From: Salsuginibacillus kocurii DSM 18087
GTDB taxonomy: Bacteria > Bacillota > Bacilli > Bacillales > Marinococcaceae
NCBI RefSeq assembly: GCF_000377705.1
Contig: NZ_KB898633.1
Coordinates: forward strand, 1 to 64,000
Direction: 5' to 3'
Length of the DNA: 64,000 nt
Numbering within the stretch: position 1 is the first letter of the stretch; each line of letters starts with the position of its first letter. The notes beneath the pieces were generated by a model. It did no database searches. It had not been told where the DNA came from and saw nothing but the letters and a program-made list of their open reading frames with translations. Below, one piece after another: positions 16,761 to 25,580 of this stretch. A program made the position numbers and the translations under genes.

Positions 16761-17503
16761 TCTCTCCCCTCCCCATCTGCGAATTCTTTAACTAAAAATC
16801 CTCGCAAAGAGCGGTGGCCATAGGAGGGGCCAGGATAACCGAGACTGTCCCAAATAAACGGCTGTCTTTCCTGGCGCCGGTCTTCCGGGTAAGCCAGCCT
16901 GGTTGCCCCGTAGGAAAACCATTCGGAATAATAACCGAACATGACCATTTGGTGAAGGACCGTGACGATGTTTTTGACAAGATCGGCATTATTTTGAAAG
17001 GGCAGCGGTAACAGGTGCAGGTCGACTTGAGTATTTTCAAGTAAACGGACGGCTTCCAGGCGGTCGTTAGAAGAAAGTGAGGCAAATGGGCCTCCGTCCG
17101 GATTAACTGAAAAGTCAGGAAGACGCATCGAACCGGAAACGATTTGGTGGGAAGCTCCGATATCTAGTAACTGAGCCACAGGGGTAGATAAGGGAATCGT
17201 TTTTACGCCCCATTCCCCTTGCATGGCTATATAATGATTTAAGCTCCAAATCATATATTCATCCAAGCGCAAGTCCAAAGCGCCCAACGTCGATGGAATG
17301 ATAGCATCAACGAATGCCATAAAAGTAGCTTTGGTATGAGCAGGGCTTGGAATCTCGGGGTCATGAGCCGGCAAGTGTACCGAGTCTTTCCAATGAGGCG
17401 ATGTGCCCTGCTTCTTTGCTTCCGGGTTCGCCAGTACACTTTTGAATTGTTCGAAAATTTTGTCCAGGTGCCTATGCCCGGATGAAGATTGGCCTTTATC
17501 CAT
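16757..17503 (-). CDS. Gluconate 2-dehydrogenase subunit 3-family protein
   Basis: A 248-residue partner of the GMC flavoprotein, with the subunit 3 features: TFMAFVDAIIPSTLG near residue 60, ALDLRLDEYMIWSLNH and a C-terminal WSYGATRLAYPEDRR-like segment (here FSYGATRLAYPEDRR) followed by PGYPGPSYG. Family members help export or assemble the FAD subunit, often by the Tat route; no clear twin-arginine signal is seen here. ATG 17503 is preferred because GGGAGG lies 11 nt upstream; an in-frame GTG at 17539 lacks a ribosome-binding site. Confidence 0.8.
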   Translation of the reverse strand: MDKGQSSSGHRHLDKIFEQFKSVLANPEAKKQGTSPHWKDSVHLPAHDPEIPSPAHTKATFMAFVDAIIPSTLGALDLRLDEYMIWSLNHYIAMQGEWGVKTIPLSTPVAQLLDIGASHQIVSGSMRLPDFSVNPDGGPFASLSSNDRLEAVRLLENTQVDLHLLPLPFQNNADLVKNIVTVLHQMVMFGYYSEWFSYGATRLAYPEDRRQERQPFIWDSLGYPGPSYGHRSLRGFLVKEFADGEGRE

Positions 17504-17728
17504 CGCCCAAGCGTCCTCCCATTTTGTGCATTTTGCCACAGTATTGGTATTGAACGACCTGGATATACCTTCCTGAAGGAATAATATAGTGGACGAATGT
17601 GCTCGTCCGTTCTTTTAAAAGGTAGCAGTTCTACGTTAGATGGTTGCAGATAGGCTGCATTTGCGAGCAAATACGTAACATTGCCGTTTTTCAAAGTCGA
17701 TCTGGCTTCTCTGAGCGGATGAAACGCT

Positions 17729-17810
17729 CAAGACTAAGCCGAGGCCACCCTTGTGCCTGAGGTGAAAGCGCCCGCCTGAAGCGAAGTCAGAACGAGCCAC
17801 TCTCCATTAA
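17729..17810. repeat. Dispersed intergenic repeat, copy 2 (GTGAAAGCG...GCGAAG type)
   Basis: It aligns with 13884-13962 in the same orientation over about 80 bp. A single 21-bp-array-type unit (AATACGTAACATT, about 17669-17682) lies just upstream. Together they fill most of the 17504-17922 gap; no further gene is supported there. Confidence 0.6.
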
Positions 17811-17922
17811 AAATACTACCTCTTCGAAATTTTAGCTGAATTGACTACAGCAGAACTAGCAGTCTTGCGTTACAATGATCAAGGTAGAGGTTACTTATTA
17901 AACGTTTGGGGAGGTATGAGGT

Positions 17923-18465
17923 ATGGAAAAAGGTCAGCGTGGCTTAACTCTCGTCTATACCGGAAATGGAAAAGGCAAAACAACGGCAGCGATGGGGCTG
18001 GCGCTCAGAGCAACCGGCCGGGGGATGAAGACTAAAATCTATCAATTTATCAAATCAGCCCAGCGCTCGTACGGCGAACAACTAGCCTTCGAGAAGCTTG
18101 GGGTGGAGGTTGAACAGCTGGGCATCGGCTTTACGTGGACGAAAACGCCCGAGGAGCACCGGGAAGCGCTACGTACAGCGTGGCCCAAGGCGAAAGAAGC
18201 TGTACTCAGCGGGGAATATGATGTCGTCGTTTTGGACGAGCTGAATAATGCGCTCGCGATTGAGAAGTTTCCAATTGATGATGTGCTGCCATTGGAAGAA
18301 GTGGTTCAGATGATTAAAGATAAGCCGGAGCATGTACATTTGGTCATAACCGGGCGTGATGCAAAAGAAGAAATTACTACGCTTGCGGACCTCGTGTCAG
18401 TCATTGACGTGGAGAAACATTATTACGACGAAGGTGTTCCTGCAGTCAAAGGGATTGAATTTTAA
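17923..18465 (+). CDS. cobO: Cob(I)yrinic acid a,c-diamide adenosyltransferase (CobO/BtuR type)
   Basis: A 180-residue P-loop ATP:corrinoid adenosyltransferase. The Walker A motif YTGNGKGKTTAAMGLALRA is near the N-terminus; VVLDELNNALAIE is the Walker B region and LVITGRDAKEEI the following strand, as in BtuR/CobO. The enzyme adds the 5'-deoxyadenosyl group to Co(I) corrinoids in the cytoplasm. The start follows GGGGAGG. It begins a rightward set cobO-cbiA-cbiP with gaps of 51 nt and an 8-nt overlap. Confidence 0.93.
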   Translation: MEKGQRGLTLVYTGNGKGKTTAAMGLALRATGRGMKTKIYQFIKSAQRSYGEQLAFEKLGVEVEQLGIGFTWTKTPEEHREALRTAWPKAKEAVLSGEYDVVVLDELNNALAIEKFPIDDVLPLEEVVQMIKDKPEHVHLVITGRDAKEEITTLADLVSVIDVEKHYYDEGVPAVKGIEF

Positions 18466-18516
18466 GAAAAGATGAACGGGTAACAGCGTAAGGCCATTAA
18501 CGAAGGGAGAATAAAA

Positions 18517-19884
18517 ATGGGAGAGCGCAGACTGGTGATTGCAGGAACAGGAAGCGGCTCAGGAAAAACGACGGTAGCGGTCGGCTTAATGAAGGCGTTT
18601 AAACAACAAGGCTATGAGGTGCAAGGGTTTAAATGCGGGCCCGATTACATAGACCCCACCTACCACACCGCTGTGACAAAGCGGCGCTCACGGAACTTGG
18701 ACAGCTGGATGATGACGCCTGAGGTGATGCAGGAAGTACTTCGACGCGGCAGTAAAGAGGTGGATATTTCCATTGTTGAAGGGGTTATGGGTTTTTATGA
18801 TGGAAAAGACCCAACGTCCAACAAAGGGAGCACAGCAGAGATCAGTGTGCTGACGAAAAGTCCGGTTATTCTTGTGGTCGATTGTGGCGGAGTGGCGCGC
18901 AGTGCGGCGGCGATAGTGAAAGGCTTCCAGTCCCTCTCCGCCGACGTTAACATTCAAGGAGTAATCGCCAATCAAGTCGGCAGCAAGCGCCACTTTGAAT
19001 TGATTCAGGAAGCGGTTGAGTTAGAGTGCGAGATTCCTGTAGTTGGTTATCTTCAAAAAGACGGGGCGCTTACGATGCCGGAACGGCACCTCGGTTTGGT
19101 GCCTTCCATTGAGCGAGGCAATCTCGATGATTTTTTTGAAGACTTGGGTGAAAAGGTTACAGCTTCCGTAGACCTGAAGAAGCTATACGATCTGGCAGAA
19201 ACGAAAGCGCTCGCGGCGGCGAAACCATCCGTCTTTAAGGCAAAGCCGCATCGGGACGTACAAATTGCTGTCGCCCGTGATGCTGCTTTTACGTTTTACT
19301 ATGAAGAGAATTTAGAACTGCTTGAAGCGTACGGAGCAAACATTGTCTACTTTTCCCCGCTTCAAGACGAGCCAGTACCTGAGGGAACGGACGGCTTGTA
19401 TTTTGGCGGAGGCTTCCCGGAAGTGTTTGCCGACCAGCTTGCCTCAAACACAACAGCGCTTCAGTCGGTACGGAGCGCGATAGAAAAAGGCATGCCGACT
19501 GTGGCAGAATGCGGCGGTTTTATGTATTTGTGCGAGCAGCTCGCAACGGTAGACAACGAGGTTTACCAAATGGTTGGCCTCATTCCTGGGTCGGTGCAGA
19601 TGCATGAGAGGCTTCAAGCGATCGGCTACCGCGAAGTCCAAGGGGAAAACTTTTTATTAGCAGAAGGACTTGAAGCAAAAGGGCATGAATTCCATTATTC
19701 CTCCTTTCAAGCAAACGAGTCGTTCAGCCCGGCCTTTAAAACAAAAGGCATGCGCGGTGAGCAGCAGGAAGGGTATGTACACGCAAATCTTGTGGCGGGT
19801 TATACGCATCTTCATTTTGCTTCCTGTCCGGAACTAGTAGAAAACTGGATTACCTGCTGCAAGGAGGAGAAAATGGATGGCTAA
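18517..19884 (+). CDS. cbiA: Cobyrinate a,c-diamide synthase
   Basis: A 455-residue protein with an N-terminal ATP-binding amidoligase domain (VIAGTGSGSGKTTVAVG, KCGPDYIDPTYH, VEGVMGFYDG) and a C-terminal class I glutamine amidotransferase domain whose nucleophile is the Cys in VAECGGFMYL. CbiA amidates the a and c side chains of cobyrinic acid using glutamine and ATP. The length matches the family. Its 3' end overlaps cbiP by 8 nt. Confidence 0.94.
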   Translation: MGERRLVIAGTGSGSGKTTVAVGLMKAFKQQGYEVQGFKCGPDYIDPTYHTAVTKRRSRNLDSWMMTPEVMQEVLRRGSKEVDISIVEGVMGFYDGKDPTSNKGSTAEISVLTKSPVILVVDCGGVARSAAAIVKGFQSLSADVNIQGVIANQVGSKRHFELIQEAVELECEIPVVGYLQKDGALTMPERHLGLVPSIERGNLDDFFEDLGEKVTASVDLKKLYDLAETKALAAAKPSVFKAKPHRDVQIAVARDAAFTFYYEENLELLEAYGANIVYFSPLQDEPVPEGTDGLYFGGGFPEVFADQLASNTTALQSVRSAIEKGMPTVAECGGFMYLCEQLATVDNEVYQMVGLIPGSVQMHERLQAIGYREVQGENFLLAEGLEAKGHEFHYSSFQANESFSPAFKTKGMRGEQQEGYVHANLVAGYTHLHFASCPELVENWITCCKEEKMDG

Positions 19885-21391
19885 AGCTCGTTCTCTCATG
19901 ATTCAAGGCACCCACTCAGACGCGGGCAAGAGCGCGCTCGTGACGGCGTTTTGTCGTATCTTTGCCCAGGACGGCTATGAGGTGGCTCCGTTTAAATCGC
20001 AGAATATGGCGCTGAATTCGTATATTACAGCAGATGGGAAAGAAATCGGGCGGGCGCAGGGCGTGCAGGCTGAGGCCGCAGGTACCGAAGCGACAACAGA
20101 CATGAACCCGATTCTGCTGAAACCGACCGGAGAACAGTCCTCCCAGGTGGTGGTTCATGGGAAGCCATATGAAACGATGGCTGCTGGCGGCTACCGCGAG
20201 CATTTTTTTGAAACAGGCAAACAGCTGATCGGAGAGGCGTATGAGCGGTTGTCCGCGGCTTATGACCATATTGTGATTGAAGGGGCGGGCAGTCCGGCAG
20301 AAATCAATTTAAACGACCGTGAGCTCGTCAATATGCGGGTCGCAGAAATTGCGGATGCTCCCGTTATTTTAGTCGGCGATATTGAAAAAGGCGGAGTGTT
20401 TGCAAGCCTCGTCGGTACCCTTCAGCTGTTAAAGCCGCATGAGCGTGAGCGGGTGGCGGGGGTTATGATTAATAAATTCCGCGGGGATGTGTCCCTGCTT
20501 GAACCGGGTCTTAAATGGTTCGAAGAATACACGGGCATCCCGGTCCTCGGCGTAATCCCGCATATTGATAACTTGCGCATCGAAGCGGAAGATTCGGTGG
20601 TGTTGGACCGTTATACTGCTCAAGCTGACCCAACAAAAGCGATCGATATTGCGGTCATCCGACTGCCGCGTATTTCCAACTTCACTGATGCGGATCCTTT
20701 TTTTGACGAACCCGATTGCCATGTCCGCTTTGTCAGTCAAGTAGCAGAGCTTGGCGAACCCGACCTCCTCATTCTCCCCGGGAGCAAAAGCACATTGCTG
20801 GATCTTACCTTTTTACAGGAGAACGGACTGGCTGAGCGAATTGCCGAACTGGCGCAAGCTAAGAGGACGACGGTGGTAGGTATTTGTGGCGGCTATCAAA
20901 TGTTGGGACGCACGCTTAGAGATCCGTTTAGCGTCGAATCCGATCTGCAGTATGCGGAAGGGTTAGGGCTTTTGCCGCTTGAAACCTCGATGAGAAAAGA
21001 AAAGACGACGGTACGGTCGGAGGGAACCATCAATTTTCAGGACGAAGACATCCCGGTTTCGGGCTACGAGATTCATATGGGTGACTCACAGCTTGAGGAA
21101 GGAGCCCGCCCGTTAATTCGTCTCAGCGACCGTAGTGAAGGGGCTGCGGATACAGAAACTGACGTATTTGGAACGTATTTTCACGGCTTGTTTCACAATG
21201 ACTGCTTTCGAGAATCATTTTTGAACGTGCTCCGCGCGAAAAAAGGGTTAGCTCCTATCAGAGGGCGCCAATCATTTGCCGCACAGCGTGAGGAAGCGTT
21301 CGATGAGCTGGCGGCTGTTGTTCGCACTCATTGTGACCTTCAAAAAATCTACCAGATGATGGGCACAGAGAAGGTAGGCGAAGACAAATAG
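19877..21391 (+). CDS. cbiP: Cobyric acid synthase
   Basis: A 504-residue amidotransferase (CbiP/CobQ). N-terminal MIQGTHSDAGKSALVTAFCRI, FKSQNMALNS and VIEGAGSPAEINL identify the ATP-dependent domain. The C-terminal amidotransferase domain has Cys in VVGICGGYQMLGR and the His of GTYFHGLFHN. It amidates the b, d, e and g side chains of adenosylcobyrinate a,c-diamide to give adenosylcobyric acid. The ribosome-binding site GGAGGAG lies in the end of cbiA. Confidence 0.95.
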   Translation: MAKARSLMIQGTHSDAGKSALVTAFCRIFAQDGYEVAPFKSQNMALNSYITADGKEIGRAQGVQAEAAGTEATTDMNPILLKPTGEQSSQVVVHGKPYETMAAGGYREHFFETGKQLIGEAYERLSAAYDHIVIEGAGSPAEINLNDRELVNMRVAEIADAPVILVGDIEKGGVFASLVGTLQLLKPHERERVAGVMINKFRGDVSLLEPGLKWFEEYTGIPVLGVIPHIDNLRIEAEDSVVLDRYTAQADPTKAIDIAVIRLPRISNFTDADPFFDEPDCHVRFVSQVAELGEPDLLILPGSKSTLLDLTFLQENGLAERIAELAQAKRTTVVGICGGYQMLGRTLRDPFSVESDLQYAEGLGLLPLETSMRKEKTTVRSEGTINFQDEDIPVSGYEIHMGDSQLEEGARPLIRLSDRSEGAADTETDVFGTYFHGLFHNDCFRESFLNVLRAKKGLAPIRGRQSFAAQREEAFDELAAVVRTHCDLQKIYQMMGTEKVGEDK

Positions 21392-21392
21392 A

Positions 21393-21421
21393 TTTACAGA
21401 CTGGGAGAACTTTTCTATAAT
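21393..21421 (+). promoter_or_regulatory. Sigma-A promoter of the riboswitch-btuFCD transcript
   Basis: TTTACA (21393-21398), a 17-nt spacer and TATAAT (21416-21421). It starts 2 nt after the cbiP stop and about 40 nt before the riboswitch. Confidence 0.75.
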
Positions 21422-21460
21422 GAAGCGAAGAACAAAATAGCGGTACGAACAGGTCACTTA

Positions 21461-21634
21461 ACGAACAGGCAAAAAGAGGTGCTGATTCGTTAAGGTGAAA
21501 AGGGAAGTTGGTGCAAGTCCAACACGGTCCCGCCACTGTAAGCGTTCAGGTGAGCTGGAAACTCCACTGTGCCAGGCCGGCATGGGAAGGGCAGTGAACT
21601 GTAAAAGCGTGAGTCAGGAGACCTGCCTGTTCGT
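21461..21634 (+). ncRNA. Cobalamin riboswitch (AdoCbl-type)
   Basis: The closing stem is a perfect 10-bp pairing ACGAACAGGC (21461-21470) with GCCTGTTCGT (21625-21634). Inside are the diagnostic conserved elements: TTGGTGCAAGTCCAAC, CGGTCCCGCCACTGTAA, and the B12 box GAGTCAGGAGACCTGCC at 21611-21627. Order and spacing match the family. It lies in the 405-bp leader of btuF and should shut down uptake genes when adenosylcobalamin is abundant. Confidence 0.95.
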
Positions 21635-21636
21635 TT

Positions 21637-21668
21637 ATTAAACATCTTCGAGGAAAAGGTTGTTTAAT
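21637..21668 (+). promoter_or_regulatory. Candidate expression-platform hairpin after the cobalamin riboswitch
   Basis: Eight-bp pairing ATTAAACA/TGTTTAAT right after the P1 stem, with a 16-nt loop. It lacks an immediate T-run, so the switch may act through another downstream pairing or on translation; the btuF ribosome-binding site is 115 nt further on. Confidence 0.4.
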
Positions 21669-21796
21669 GGGTGGCTGGTGACGTGTGCCTTTGACTGTTT
21701 TTAGGCATGTTTGCATTGAAGTCTCTATTAAGCGCTTTTCCTGTGGGGATAGGGCTTTTTTTGTTCGCAAAGGAAATGAACAGGGGAGGAAGCAAG

Positions 21797-22852
21797 ATGA
21801 AGCGTACAGAAAGAAAATATCGGTATTTTTGGATGACTGGACTAATCGCCGCCATGATTTTAGCGGGCTGTGCTCAAGACGAAGAAGCTGCAGAAGAGGA
21901 AGAGGACCTCGCTGAAGAAGACGTGGCGGAAGAAGAGCCGGAGGCAGAAGAAGAGGAAGAGGAAGAAGCTGGGACCGAAGAACAGCAAGAAGACGAAGCT
22001 GAAGAGGACAACGGTGAGGCATTCCCTGTCACGCTGACAGATGACGCAGGCAATGAAGTGACGATTGAAGAAGAGCCGGAAGAAATTATTTCCATCCAAG
22101 CGAGTTTCACAGAAACGTTGTTTGAATTAGGAGTTGGCGACCGCTTGATTGGTGTGTCCGACTTTTGTAATTATCCTGAAGAAACCGAGGACATTGAAAC
22201 GGTCGGCGGACAGGATATGAATGACGAGCTCATTCTTTCATTGTTGCCGGACCTTGTCTTTGTCACCGATTATCACTATGAGAATCATGGTGCTACTCTA
22301 GAGCAGTTTGAGGAAGCAGGCATTGATGTATTTGTCGTCGGAAGTACGGAGTCGTTTGATGGCGTGTATGACAAGATCAGCCTGATGGGCGAAGCTGTAG
22401 GTGTCAATGATGAAGCAGCTGACATCATTGAGGATATGCAGACGCGCTATGATGAGATTGCAGAAGAAGCTGAAGCGGTTGAAGAAGAGAAGACGGTCTG
22501 GGTGGAAGTTTCGCCTGAACCTGATATCTTTACCACTGGTCAGAATACATTCATGCATGAAATGCTAGAGCTCATTGAAGCAGAGAATGCTGCTGCTGAA
22601 GAAGAAGGCTGGATCTCGATTACTGAAGAAGAAGCGGTTCAATTTGACCCGGATGTGATTTTAACGACGTATCACTCAGATGATGTGTATGGTGATATTG
22701 CTTCGCGCGAAGGGTGGGAAGAAGTGCCCGCAGTAGCAGAAGAACGGATTTATGAAGTCGAAGAAGATACGGTGGTGCGGCCTGGTCCTCGTTTGATTGA
22801 AGGGGTTGAAACACTTGCCGAGCTCGTTTATCCAGACATTTTTGCGGAGTAA
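21797..22852 (+). CDS. btuF: Cobalamin ABC transporter substrate-binding lipoprotein
   Basis: A 351-residue protein with lipobox LAGC (Cys near residue 25), then a roughly 50-residue linker made largely of Glu and Asp, then a class III periplasmic-binding domain (VTIEEEPEEIISIQASFTE, LLPDLVFVTDYHYE). Start at 21797 after GGGAGGA. It follows a cobalamin riboswitch and precedes btuC and btuD, so it is the cobalamin/cobinamide binder. The acidic linker suggests a surface exposed to high salt. Confidence 0.9.
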   Translation: MKRTERKYRYFWMTGLIAAMILAGCAQDEEAAEEEEDLAEEDVAEEEPEAEEEEEEEAGTEEQQEDEAEEDNGEAFPVTLTDDAGNEVTIEEEPEEIISIQASFTETLFELGVGDRLIGVSDFCNYPEETEDIETVGGQDMNDELILSLLPDLVFVTDYHYENHGATLEQFEEAGIDVFVVGSTESFDGVYDKISLMGEAVGVNDEAADIIEDMQTRYDEIAEEAEAVEEEKTVWVEVSPEPDIFTTGQNTFMHEMLELIEAENAAAEEEGWISITEEEAVQFDPDVILTTYHSDDVYGDIASREGWEEVPAVAEERIYEVEEDTVVRPGPRLIEGVETLAELVYPDIFAE

Positions 22853-23885
22853 GGTCGTTTGGTTGTACGCCGCAAGTGGAGGGGTTGTGCTTGGCACAAT
22901 CCTTCTTGGCTTATTAACAAGCAGTGTTACGATTCCTGTGCCGACGCTTGTACATATCATCATGGAAGAAGCCTTTAATCTCGGCTGGATGGAAGATGTG
23001 CCGGAAAATGAAAAAATGATCATCTGGAACATTCGTCTCCCCAGGGTGCTGTTGGCCCTGTGTGTAGGCGCTTCCTTGGCCTTAGCAGGCGCTGCCTTTC
23101 AAGGTTTATTGCGCAACCCGCTGGCAGATCCGTATACGATCGGCGTCTCTTCAGGTGCCTCGCTCGGTGCCGTTTTTGTGTTATTTTTCAATGTTTCGAT
23201 TGTGGGACTGGGTGATTTCACCCTCCCAGTCGTTGCGATTATCAGTGGTATGATTACTTTATTGATCGTGTTTGGGCTTGTCCATTTAAGCAGCCGGGGG
23301 CTTGCTATTGAAACGATTATTCTGGCGGGGATTATCGTCAGTGCGTTTATTGGCTCGATTATTTCCTTGATTATCGCTTTAAGCGACCAGGATTCGATGA
23401 CGCAGATTATTTATTGGTTATATGGTAGTGTCGGTATGCGAGGTTGGAGCTATGTTCAACTGATGCTGCCATTTATGGCTGTCGGAGTCTTTCTTCTGCT
23501 CCTGCATTACCGGGAGTTAAACGCGCTTGCTCTCGGCGAGGACGCAGCCGACCACATCGGCGTACATGTGAAACGAGGGAAAATTAGCATTCTGGCGGGA
23601 GCGTCCTTGCTTACCGGGGCAGCAGTGGCTGTGTCAGGCTCCATCGGTTTTGTCGGGCTTGTTATACCTCATCTTGTCCGGCTTGTGACCGGTCCAGACC
23701 ACCGTCATGTTTTGCCGCTTTCTCTGCTTACGGGCGGAGCGTTTCTCGTCTTAGCCGATCTGGTTGCCCGCAATATTATTGCGCCACAGGAATTGCCGAT
23801 TGGCGTGATTACGGCATTAATAGGGGCACCGATATTTGCGTTCTTGCTCGTCCGAGAACGACTGGGAAGGAGGAACCCGGCATGA
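22842..23885 (+). CDS. btuC: Cobalamin ABC transporter permease
   Basis: A FecCD-family permease of about 345 residues with about ten membrane segments; RLPRVLLALCVGASLALAGA, QGLLRNPLADPYTIGVSSGA and GSIGFVGLVIPHLVR are family hallmarks. The start is uncertain: TTG 22842 gives a positively charged N-terminus before the first helix, TTG 22863 has GGAG 13 nt upstream overlapping the btuF stop, and the frame is open back to TTG 22797. In every case translation is probably coupled to btuF. It ends overlapping btuD by 4 nt. Confidence 0.88.
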   Translation: MRSKVVWLYAASGGVVLGTILLGLLTSSVTIPVPTLVHIIMEEAFNLGWMEDVPENEKMIIWNIRLPRVLLALCVGASLALAGAAFQGLLRNPLADPYTIGVSSGASLGAVFVLFFNVSIVGLGDFTLPVVAIISGMITLLIVFGLVHLSSRGLAIETIILAGIIVSAFIGSIISLIIALSDQDSMTQIIYWLYGSVGMRGWSYVQLMLPFMAVGVFLLLLHYRELNALALGEDAADHIGVHVKRGKISILAGASLLTGAAVAVSGSIGFVGLVIPHLVRLVTGPDHRHVLPLSLLTGGAFLVLADLVARNIIAPQELPIGVITALIGAPIFAFLLVRERLGRRNPA

Positions 23886-25354
23886 TTGAAGTAAAGGGTC
23901 TAGTTGGGGGGTATGCCGGCAACCCGGTTATTCAAGGCTTAGACTTCAGCATTCAACGAGGTGAATTCTTTGCGCTCATAGGGCCTAACGGCAGTGGGAA
24001 AACCACGCTCTTTCAATTGCTTACGGGCCGGTTGGAGCCTGACAGCGGCACCATTTATATTGACGGCAAGCCGGTAGAGAAGATGTCAAAAATTGAGAAG
24101 GCCCAAAAAGTGGCCGTCCTTTCCCAAGAAGTGCAGGTCTCCTTTGATTATACGGTCGAAGAGATTGTGCGGCTCGGGCGTTACCCGCATCAAAAAGGGT
24201 TGTTAAAAACGCTATCCAAAGAAGACCGCCGCGTGATTGAGCATGTTCTTGAGGTGACAGACACGAAGCAATTCCGTAACACGCGCTTCCGCTTAATAAG
24301 CGGCGGCGAAAAACAACGTGTCCTGCTGGCCAAAGCGTTAGCGCAAGAACCGGAAATATTGTTATTGGATGAGCCGACCAACCATTTAGATATTAAACAT
24401 TCGTTTGAATTGTTGGACTTGTTGAAAACATGGCAAGCTACACGGGACGTTACCGTATTTGCCATTTTGCATGATTTAAATATAGCCTCTCTTTATGCCG
24501 ACCGGGTGGCTTTGCTTCATCAAGGTACATTTGCCGATGTAGGGGATGTGAATACCTTGCGCAAAGAAAAGCAGCTGCAGCGCGTATACGAAGTGGACGT
24601 GCGGACGCAGCCACACCCTGTGGTCGCACGTCCACAGCTGTTGATGACGCCTAAAGAAAGTAGGACAACGGGTAAAAGAGATTTTCAATCGCTGTATACG
24701 GTTCAACAAAGAGAGAACCATGTTCATATTGCGTTCGACCAACCACTCCGGGCTGTAAGCAATGGCGTTGCCGGCTCCGGCATTGACTGGCTCAAGCATT
24801 TTTGTAACTTCCATGTTGATAAACAGTACGACAGCTCAGATCCGCTTCACGATGTACGCACCTGGATGGAGGACTTGAGCATTCCGAGTGAACAGGCAGC
24901 CGGCATGATGACCGCTGTTTACATTAAAGACAGCGCGTGGGTCGAACGGCACATTCACGGGGTCCCGCTTTTGGTTTGTATTACAGCTGGTGTCGGCAAT
25001 GCGGTTGATATTACGGCCGAAAAGAAAACGGTAGAAAGCCAAGAAGTAGGCACTATCAATATTATGGTGTTTATGGATGCTCATTTAACTGATGGGGCGT
25101 TTATTAACGGAGTCATGTCGGTGACCGAAGCCAAGGCTAAAGCGCTGCAGGACCTCGACATCTGCGATGAAGAGTCAGGCAGTTTAGCGACTGGTACGTC
25201 CACCGACAGTGTACTCCTCGCGGCCACCCAGACAGGTACACAAACCCCCTATGCAGGTTCTGGCACCCGGATCGGAAAAGCGATTGGCGAGGGAGTATAT
25301 GAAGCAATGGTTCAAGCATTAGAGCGGACGTTGGCAAGAGATGACAGCTTTTAA
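23882..25354 (+). CDS. btuD: Cobalamin ABC transporter ATPase fused to adenosylcobinamide amidohydrolase (BtuD-CbiZ)
   Basis: A 490-residue two-domain protein. Residues 1 to about 255 are an ABC ATPase: Walker A LIGPNGSGKTTLF, signature RLISGGEKQRVLLAKAL, Walker B ILLLDEPTNHLD. Residues from about 280 to the end are a CbiZ amidohydrolase: RAVSNGVAGSG, TAGVGNAVD, GTINIMVFMDAHLTDGAFINGVM, TEAKAKALQDL, ATGTSTDS and YAGSGTRIGKAIG. CbiZ cleaves the aminopropanol side chain of adenosyl-pseudocobalamin or cobinamide to give adenosylcobyric acid, so imported corrinoids can be rebuilt by CbiB, CobU and CobS encoded nearby. The fusion couples import and remodelling at the membrane. Confidence 0.92.
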   Translation: MIEVKGLVGGYAGNPVIQGLDFSIQRGEFFALIGPNGSGKTTLFQLLTGRLEPDSGTIYIDGKPVEKMSKIEKAQKVAVLSQEVQVSFDYTVEEIVRLGRYPHQKGLLKTLSKEDRRVIEHVLEVTDTKQFRNTRFRLISGGEKQRVLLAKALAQEPEILLLDEPTNHLDIKHSFELLDLLKTWQATRDVTVFAILHDLNIASLYADRVALLHQGTFADVGDVNTLRKEKQLQRVYEVDVRTQPHPVVARPQLLMTPKESRTTGKRDFQSLYTVQQRENHVHIAFDQPLRAVSNGVAGSGIDWLKHFCNFHVDKQYDSSDPLHDVRTWMEDLSIPSEQAAGMMTAVYIKDSAWVERHIHGVPLLVCITAGVGNAVDITAEKKTVESQEVGTINIMVFMDAHLTDGAFINGVMSVTEAKAKALQDLDICDEESGSLATGTSTDSVLLAATQTGTQTPYAGSGTRIGKAIGEGVYEAMVQALERTLARDDSF

Positions 25355-25422
25355 AAAGAGAAGCATCTCCGGAACCAAAATCTGTGCTCACTTTTTCTAC
25401 AGTGATCATTACCTCACATAAT

Positions 25423-25467
25423 AACACTGCCGCCTTTTGTGGAAACAAGAGGCGGCAGTTGTTTTTT
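25423..25467 (+). terminator. Rho-independent terminator of btuFCD
   Basis: Stem CACTGCCGCC/GGCGGCAGTTG with a 16-nt loop, followed by TTTTTT. It separates the convergent btu and cob operons. Confidence 0.8.
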
Positions 25468-25559
25468 ACACCGTATGAATGTATATATTTAAAGGAAACG
25501 GAATACGTGCAATTAAGACTCAGCCTATGCCGTGGCTTGACTTTGCTAAGTTTTCTTTA
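25468..25559 (+). repeat. Post-terminator dispersed repeat, copy A
   Basis: About 92 bp starting ACACCGTATGAATG, with GGAAACGGAATACGTGCAA, GACTCAGCCTATGCC and the end AAGTTTTCTTTA. It aligns with 52947-53041 and 47261-47333, all in the same strand sense and all directly after a terminator T-tract. Confidence 0.75.
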
Positions 25560-25580
25560 GATAGAAGCTATGATACTATC

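Noticed and set aside
21874-22110. Ser-rich minus-strand frame opposite btuF
   Set aside because: It is the mirror of the Glu-rich linker codons (GAA/GAG read backwards) and not a gene.
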